Assembly (NCBI RefSeq): GCF_009617585.1
Contig: NZ_WIXI01000051.1
Coordinates: 124,001 to 188,000, forward strand
Direction of reading: 5' to 3'
DNA: 64,000 bases
Origin: Endobacterium cereale
Lineage (GTDB): Bacteria; Pseudomonadota; Alphaproteobacteria; Rhizobiales; Rhizobiaceae
The translations under genes and the position numbers were made by a program. The notes beneath the pieces were generated by a model. The model saw only the letters and a list, made by a program, of their open reading frames with translations. It made no database searches and had not been told where the DNA came from. Shown here piece by piece: positions 59,241 through 64,000 of this stretch (positions are counted from its first letter, which is position 1; every line of letters starts with the position of its first letter).

Positions 59241-60155
59241 ATGGAACGGCCGCAACTCGCAAAGGGCCTGCCCGAGGGCATCGAGGACAAGAAGGCGACC
59301 GCGAGAGCGTGGTTCGAGAGCCTGCGCGACACGATCTGTTCCACCTTCGAGGCGCTGGAAGACGAAGTCTCCGGCCCCCTCGCCGACCGCACACCCGGCC
59401 GTTTCGTCGGAAAAGACTGGCAACGCGATGGCGGCGCCGGTGGTGGCGGCCGCATGTCGATGATGGAAGGCCGCGTTTTCGAAAAGGTCGGCGTCCACAC
59501 CTCGACGGTCCATGGCGAGTTTTCGGAGGATTTTCGCAAGCAGATGCCGGGCGCCGACGAGGACCCGCGTTTCTGGGCCTCGGGCATTTCGCTGATCGCC
59601 CACCCGGTCAATCCCAACGTGCCGGCCGTGCACATGAACACCCGCATGGTGGTGACATCCAGCCAGTGGTTCGGCGGAGGCGCCGATCTGACGCCGGTTC
59701 TCGACCGTCGCCGCACTCAGGAAGACACCGACAGCCAGCTTTTTCACGACACCTTCGAGAAGACCTGCAACAGCCATGCCGGCGTTGCCGATTACGATCG
59801 CTATAAAAAATGGTGCGACGAATATTTTTTCCTGCCCCACCGCAACGAAGCACGCGGCATCGGCGGCATCTTCTTCGACTGGCTGACGCCGCAGCAAAGC
59901 AACGGCGGTTGGGATGCAAACTTTGCTTTCGTGCAGGATGTCGGTCGCAGCTTTGCAGCCACCTACCCGCAGATCGTCCGCAACAATTTCAACACGGAAT
60001 TCACACAGGCAGATCGCGACGAGCAACTGGTTCGCCGTGGCCGTTATGTCGAGTTCAACCTGCTCTACGATCGCGGCACGCTGTTCGGCCTGAAGACCGG
60101 CGGCAATGTCGAAGCCATCCTGTCGTCACTGCCGCCGATGGTGCGCTGGCCTTGA
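59241..60155 (+). CDS. hemF: Oxygen-dependent coproporphyrinogen III oxidase
   Basis: Heme synthesis enzyme that decarboxylates two propionates of coproporphyrinogen III, using O2. The 304-residue protein shows GGGGRMSMMEGRVFEKVGVHTSTVHGEF, ASGISLIAHPVNPNVPAVHMNTRM, WFGGGADLTPV and YVEFNLLYDRGTLFGLKTGGNVEAILSSLPP, all family signatures in order. AAAGGAACGAC precedes the ATG. Confidence 0.97.
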   Translation: MERPQLAKGLPEGIEDKKATARAWFESLRDTICSTFEALEDEVSGPLADRTPGRFVGKDWQRDGGAGGGGRMSMMEGRVFEKVGVHTSTVHGEFSEDFRKQMPGADEDPRFWASGISLIAHPVNPNVPAVHMNTRMVVTSSQWFGGGADLTPVLDRRRTQEDTDSQLFHDTFEKTCNSHAGVADYDRYKKWCDEYFFLPHRNEARGIGGIFFDWLTPQQSNGGWDANFAFVQDVGRSFAATYPQIVRNNFNTEFTQADRDEQLVRRGRYVEFNLLYDRGTLFGLKTGGNVEAILSSLPPMVRWP

Positions 60156-60272
60156 TCAAGATGCTTTGATCATAATTTAGCGATCAATTAACAAAAGCGA
60201 TATTCAAATCACATCTTCCGGTGCTAGGTTCCTGACGGCTGTCAAAGCCGGTAGCACAGGGAGGATGTCGCC

Positions 60273-60530
60273 ATGGTCGCATCGCAGAGCATACCGCAGC
60301 AGCATACAAAGACGGAACGCAACATTGCCACCGAGGAACTGATCAACCGCATGGCGGCTGATCTGAGGGCCAAGGGCGATCCGGATTTTCCGCATTCCTA
60401 TTACGTCGCACAGGTCCGCCGCCAACTGGCCGGCAAGCCGTCACATCTGCCACCCGCCAATGACGTGCCAAAAGTGCCGGTTGCGCCGACACATGGCTCC
60501 GTATTCCACGCATGGGCGCTGGCGGAATAA
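60273..60530 (+). CDS. Small conserved hypothetical protein
   Basis: Protein of 85 residues, hydrophilic, with a helical N-terminal half (TERNIATEELINRMAADLRAKGDPDFPHSYYVAQVRRQLAG) and a Pro-rich tail. GGGAGGA lies 8 bases before the ATG, good evidence of translation. No known family; it looks like the group of small rhizobial proteins often found near DUF1059 genes. Confidence 0.7.
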   Translation: MVASQSIPQQHTKTERNIATEELINRMAADLRAKGDPDFPHSYYVAQVRRQLAGKPSHLPPANDVPKVPVAPTHGSVFHAWALAE

Positions 60531-60641
60531 ACCGAGGTAGTTTCGAAACGTCTGCGGCCGGAAACTTCCGGCCGCCTTCGGCGTTTCTACAGCGGGCAAG
60601 GTCGTTAAGTCAGTGCCCTGCCCCACCAAGGAGGAAACATC

Positions 60642-60833
60642 ATGAGACTGTTCGAATGCGGAACGCTGGTTCCCGGATGCGAGTGGCATACGCGGGCTGA
60701 CGAGGATGCCGAAGTGGTGCGCCGTGCCGTCCAGCACATGCGCTCCGCCCATGGCGAAACCGTCATCCGCGAAAACATGGTCGACAATATCAAAGCCCGC
60801 GTTCGCGACGAACCGGGTACGAAGGCGGCTTAA
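60642..60833 (+). CDS. DUF1059-type small protein
   Basis: Protein of 63 residues. The pattern FECGTLVPGCEWHTRADEDAEVVRRAVQHMRSAHG matches DUF1059, small proteins with two cysteines and two histidines (Cys6, Cys13, His16, His32) that may bind metal. AAGGAGG precedes the ATG by 7 bases. Its stop codon overlaps the stop of the convergent cca gene. Confidence 0.88.
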   Translation: MRLFECGTLVPGCEWHTRADEDAEVVRRAVQHMRSAHGETVIRENMVDNIKARVRDEPGTKAA

Positions 60834-62107
60834 TCCGCCTTGTCCACCATCTCAGCCAGCCGGGCGGTCAGTGCTGCCCGGTCGAGTGAAAAATTACGCT
60901 CGACCCAGAGCGTTTCCAGTTCCGCCAGTAGCGCCCCGACCTTCGGCCCCGGCTCCATTCCCGCAGCGATCACATCGCCGCCACTCAGCGGAAACACGGG
61001 CTTCTCAAAGTTTTCGGCTCGCTTCAGCAACACGGAAAGACGCGCCGCCTTGCGCATGGCAACCGGATCGCCCTCGGCATTGGCCCGCACTGATGCCATC
61101 GCCAGCTTCAACCGCATCACCAGACCATCGCGGCCGGCGCGGTAGAGAATGCGGTCAAAACCGACATCGGTCACTTCATCGGGCAAAACAGGCGCCGTCG
61201 CCCAGCTTTCCAGACGTGCAGCTTCGGCATTGGCCATGCGCAACCGTTTTGCCATCTCGGCAAGGCGCGGCGCATCCACAGGCACGATGGAGGCCAGCCG
61301 CAGCAACGGATCAGGTTTCCAACCGAGCGCTGTTTCCGCTGCCACCACGCCATGGATGGAATCGATGCCCCATTTTTCCGTCTCGGGCAGGATTTCCGTC
61401 AGCACACCGGTCTGACGCATCCACAACAGCGCACGCGACGGATCGGTGGCGGTCAGCAGCTTTTTCGTCTCTGCCCAGATGCGCTCGGCAGACAGCGTCG
61501 ACAGCTTGTCCTTGGCGCGGGCAACGGCACGCAGCCCATCAGCATCGGGACGACCCGAACCGTAATAGGCAAAAAAGCGGAAGAACCGCAGACTGCGCAG
61601 ATGGTCTTCAGCAATACGCGTCGCAGCATCGCCGATAAACCGGATGGTGCGCGTCTCGATATCCTTGAGACCCTCGACCATATCGACGACATGACCGTCG
61701 CGATCGGCATAAAGCGCATTGATGGTGAAATCGCGCCGCTCCGCATCGGCCTGCCAGTCGGTGCCGAAAGCGACCTCGGCATGACGTCCGTCGGTGGACA
61801 CGTCCCGCCGCAGCGTCGTCACCTCAAAAGGCTGGCCATCGACCACCAACGTCACCGTGCCATGCGCAATGCCGGTCGGCACCGACTTGATGCTGGCAGC
61901 TTCCGCCCGCGCCTGTGTCTCCGCCGGCAGCAATGTCGTCGCCAGATCGACATCCTGGATGGCCAAGCCCATCAACGCATTGCGCACGGCACCGCCAACG
62001 ATGCGCGTTTCGCCACCATCGCCATTCAGAAGATCGAGCACACGGACCAGCGCCGGATTGTTGAACCAGTCCTTGTTGGCGATGTTTTTTGGGGTCGGAC
62101 CGGTCAT
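60830..62107 (-). CDS. cca: CCA tRNA nucleotidyltransferase
   Basis: Class II nucleotidyltransferase of 425 residues that adds or repairs the 3' CCA of tRNA. GGAVRN (38-43) and the catalytic acids in DVDLAT (Asp52, Asp54) are followed by RRDFTINAL and the template-like helix EDHLRSLRFFRFFA. Rhizobial CCA enzymes of this length lack the HD domain of the E. coli type. Its start overlaps the end of the NUDIX gene by 4 bases; it is last in a three-gene operon. Confidence 0.95.
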   Translation of the reverse strand: MTGPTPKNIANKDWFNNPALVRVLDLLNGDGGETRIVGGAVRNALMGLAIQDVDLATTLLPAETQARAEAASIKSVPTGIAHGTVTLVVDGQPFEVTTLRRDVSTDGRHAEVAFGTDWQADAERRDFTINALYADRDGHVVDMVEGLKDIETRTIRFIGDAATRIAEDHLRSLRFFRFFAYYGSGRPDADGLRAVARAKDKLSTLSAERIWAETKKLLTATDPSRALLWMRQTGVLTEILPETEKWGIDSIHGVVAAETALGWKPDPLLRLASIVPVDAPRLAEMAKRLRMANAEAARLESWATAPVLPDEVTDVGFDRILYRAGRDGLVMRLKLAMASVRANAEGDPVAMRKAARLSVLLKRAENFEKPVFPLSGGDVIAAGMEPGPKVGALLAELETLWVERNFSLDRAALTARLAEMVDKAD

Positions 62108-62739
62108 GCATAAAGCCTTTCGTAGAGCGTGCGCAAAATCCCGGCCGTAATGCCCCAGATATTGCGTTCGCCATAGGGCATCAGGAAAAAATGTCGTTCG
62201 ACGCCATCGAGAACACGACTGCCGCGCTGGTGATTGGCCTCATCCATTAGAAACGGCAGCGGTACTTCGAACACGTCATCCACCTCGGCCGGATTGAGCT
62301 TTAGCTCGAAACCGCGCTTCACCACGGAAAGGATCGGCGTGATTCGAAAACCGGTTGGCGTAAAATAGGTCGGCAAACGTCCGACCGGCTCCACGAACAT
62401 CCGCGACAGGCCGATCTCTTCCTCCGCCTCGCGCAAAGCCGCCTCTTCCGGCGAATTGTCTTCAGGGTCGATCGAGCCGCCCGGAAAGGCGATCTGGCCG
62501 GAATGTTTTCGCAGCGTCGCCGTGCGCTGGGTCAGTATCACGCTCGCCTTCTCGCCATCATCGATAACGGGAATAAGCACGGCGGCATCGCGCAGCTTCA
62601 GTTCCTGCGCGCGCGCCACAAACAGCGGATTGAGCGCATGGTCGCCATGCGCCTTCCACGCCTCTTCGAGCGGCATGCCCTTCTGATCGAGCGCGCGGGC
62701 ACGAAAATCGTCTGCGGAAAAAAGCGGGTATTGCGTCAT
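62104..62739 (-). CDS. NUDIX hydrolase, CoA pyrophosphatase type
   Basis: Hydrolase of 211 residues. It has the NUDIX box (EEAALREAEEEIGL after GGSIDPED) and, just before it, TQRTATLRKHSGQIAFPGG, the UPF0035 signature that marks CoA pyrophosphatases. It should cleave CoA or acyl-CoA to 4'-phosphopantetheine and 3',5'-ADP. Both ends overlap neighbouring genes by 4 bases, so it is translationally coupled. Confidence 0.92.
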   Translation of the reverse strand: MTQYPLFSADDFRARALDQKGMPLEEAWKAHGDHALNPLFVARAQELKLRDAAVLIPVIDDGEKASVILTQRTATLRKHSGQIAFPGGSIDPEDNSPEEAALREAEEEIGLSRMFVEPVGRLPTYFTPTGFRITPILSVVKRGFELKLNPAEVDDVFEVPLPFLMDEANHQRGSRVLDGVERHFFLMPYGERNIWGITAGILRTLYERLYA

Positions 62740-63359
62740 TTCGAAAGCGCATCCAATTCAGCCTGCGGCATCACGGCAAACACCGCACCACCGGAGCGGA
62801 TCACAAACATCGCCACGCCATCGATATCCTGCGTCTCGCCCAGCGCGACCAGATCATACATCACGGCACGCGACACCAGCGCCTCCAGCCGGCCTCGCAC
62901 CAGCAGATACGGTTTCAGCTCGCGGTTCTCGCCCGATATCTCGAATCGCAGCGGATTACCGGCGCCGGCTTCCACCACATCACCGACATTTGTCCGGAAG
63001 GTCAGCACGGCAGCACCTTCCCGCTCACCCACCTGCATCTCCACCGCCACGAAGGGCGCATCGATCACACGGATGCCGACCTTTTCCACAGGCGTGACGA
63101 GATAGGTCTTGCCGTCCTCGTCCTTGCGCAGAACCGTCGAGAACAGCCGCACCAGCGGCGCGCGACCGATCGGCGTACCCATGTAGAACCATGTACCGTC
63201 GGCGTGGATTTCCATGTCGAGATCACCGCAAAACGGCGGATTCCAGCGCTCCACCGGCGGCAGGCCACGCGCGCCCTCGCCCGTTTGCTCGGAAGCATGA
63301 GCGATCATCGCCGCAAGACCTGCGGCATCCGCCGCCTGATTTATCCGTGTCGTCGCCAT
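62736..63359 (-). CDS. DUF1285-family protein
   Basis: Cytoplasmic protein of 207 residues. The family pattern is RWNPPFCGDLDMEIHADGTWFYMGTPIGRAPLVRLFSTVLRKDEDGKTYLVTPVEKVGI (about 38-98). Function unknown. It is the first gene in the operon with the CoA pyrophosphatase and cca, overlapping the next gene by 4 bases, and is divergent from moxR. Confidence 0.9.
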   Translation of the reverse strand: MATTRINQAADAAGLAAMIAHASEQTGEGARGLPPVERWNPPFCGDLDMEIHADGTWFYMGTPIGRAPLVRLFSTVLRKDEDGKTYLVTPVEKVGIRVIDAPFVAVEMQVGEREGAAVLTFRTNVGDVVEAGAGNPLRFEISGENRELKPYLLVRGRLEALVSRAVMYDLVALGETQDIDGVAMFVIRSGGAVFAVMPQAELDALSK

Positions 63360-63542
63360 GATTGTGTCCCGGTTCCACCGTTAAGGACAGAAGAGTCACG
63401 AGATAGTCATTCATGACGTCCTTGTCAGCCGTCAAACTGGGAATAAGTTCATTGCGATAGTGCGCACCTGCAGCATTGCCGATATGAATGATGAACCGCC
63501 ATTGCGCAGAAGCCGCGAAAAAACCGATAGATGGAGACCCCA

Positions 63543-64000
63543 ATGGGTGTGATGACGTCCACAGAAACTCCACTCGATGAAAAAGCCATCATCGCCTCCG
63601 CCGAAAAGGCGCTGTCCGATATCGCCGCCATTCGTGCGGAAGTCGGCAAGGTGATCTTTGGTCAGGAGCAGGTGGTCGAAAACACCCTTCTCGCGGTTCT
63701 CTCCGGCGGCCATGCGCTGCTGGTCGGCGTGCCGGGTCTCGCAAAAACCAAGCTGGTCACCACGCTCGGCACCGTACTCGGGCTCGATGGCAACCGCATC
63801 CAGTTCACCCCCGACCTGATGCCCTCCGACATTCTCGGCACCGAGGTGATGGATCAGGACGAAAACGGCCGCCGCTCCTTCCGCTTCGTCAAGGGACCGG
63901 TTTTCGCGCAGCTGCTGATGGCCGACGAAATCAACCGTGCCTCGCCGCGCACCCAGTCGGCGCTGCTGCAGTCGATGCAGGAATATCACGTCACCGTCGC
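63543..64000 (+). CDS. MoxR-family AAA+ ATPase (partial, cut by window end)
   Basis: First 152 residues of a MoxR-type AAA+ ATPase; the gene runs past the window edge. Walker A is the MoxR form GVPGLAKTK, Walker B is LLMADEINRASPRTQSALLQSMQE. Members act as chaperones in assembling complexes, often with DUF58 and von Willebrand-type proteins encoded downstream. GGAG lies 7 bases before the ATG; a second ATG at 63552 is an alternative start. Confidence 0.92.
   Translation, partial: MGVMTSTETPLDEKAIIASAEKALSDIAAIRAEVGKVIFGQEQVVENTLLAVLSGGHALLVGVPGLAKTKLVTTLGTVLGLDGNRIQFTPDLMPSDILGTEVMDQDENGRRSFRFVKGPVFAQLLMADEINRASPRTQSALLQSMQEYHVTV

Noticed and set aside
60554..60575. Strong GC hairpin after the small gene at 60273
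   Set aside because: A stem of 10 bases but a 2-base loop and no T tract; not called as a terminator.
1..64000. CRISPR arrays, insertion sequences, phage genes, rRNA or tRNA genes
   Set aside because: No regularly spaced repeats, transposases, integrases or RNA gene signatures were seen on either strand.

Overview
The window looks like a chromosomal segment of a member of the Rhizobiaceae, most like Agrobacterium or a close relative. The evidence is the trxB-lsrB-AbcR block, a second-type clpS, petABC with FbcB/FbcC kept separate, chemoreceptors ending in W-x-x-F, and the overall codon and G+C character. There are no rRNA or tRNA genes, no insertion sequences and no CRISPR array. Most of the window is ordinary housekeeping chromosome, with a few accessory islands.

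Region 1 (1-14.3 kb) starts with redox and stress genes: thioredoxin reductase (trxB), the LysR regulator LsrB/VtlR, two tandem AbcR-type small RNAs in the gap that follows, and an ArsR regulator in front of an Old Yellow Enzyme reductase. A DUF2188 protein, a ChaA-type antiporter and a periplasmic sugar dehydrogenase follow. Next comes a complete cell-surface signalling set (FecI-like sigma factor, FecR-like anti-sigma factor, TonB receptor with a signalling domain) behind a TGA-N9-TCA iron-type operator. Aspartate aminotransferase and a cold-shock protein close the region.

Region 2 (14.4-32.3 kb) holds a metallo-beta-lactamase hydrolase, a PetP/PetR-like pair followed by its own histidine kinase, the ybjN-proC-csaA operon, ubiK, lgt-midA-pgeF-M24 peptidase, a lipoprotein, prs, an exported protein, an MHYT-GGDEF-EAL protein and rplY (L25).

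Region 3 (32.6-43.2 kb) separates rplY from pth with a two-gene unit: a membrane GGDEF-EAL protein and a periplasmic solute-binding protein, resembling the NspS/MbaA polyamine sensor arrangement. Then come pth, a DUF2236-type protein, an orphan clpS, ychF, two overlapping MaoC genes, a LysE exporter, an unrecognised membrane/secreted pair lying between that exporter and a broken second copy of it, and apt.

Region 4 (43.3-64 kb) contains the cytochrome bc1 operon petABC with a perfect FNR/FixK-type box (TTGAT-N4-ATCAA) in its divergent promoter gap. It continues with an EEP-family membrane protein and a symmetrical cluster of ABC exporter, three chemoreceptors, ABC exporter, each with its own terminator. 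The end of the window has trmL, hemF, small conserved genes, a DUF1285-NUDIX-cca operon and the 5' end of a moxR gene cut off by the window edge.

All functions are inferred from the sequence and recalled family knowledge; no database search was run.
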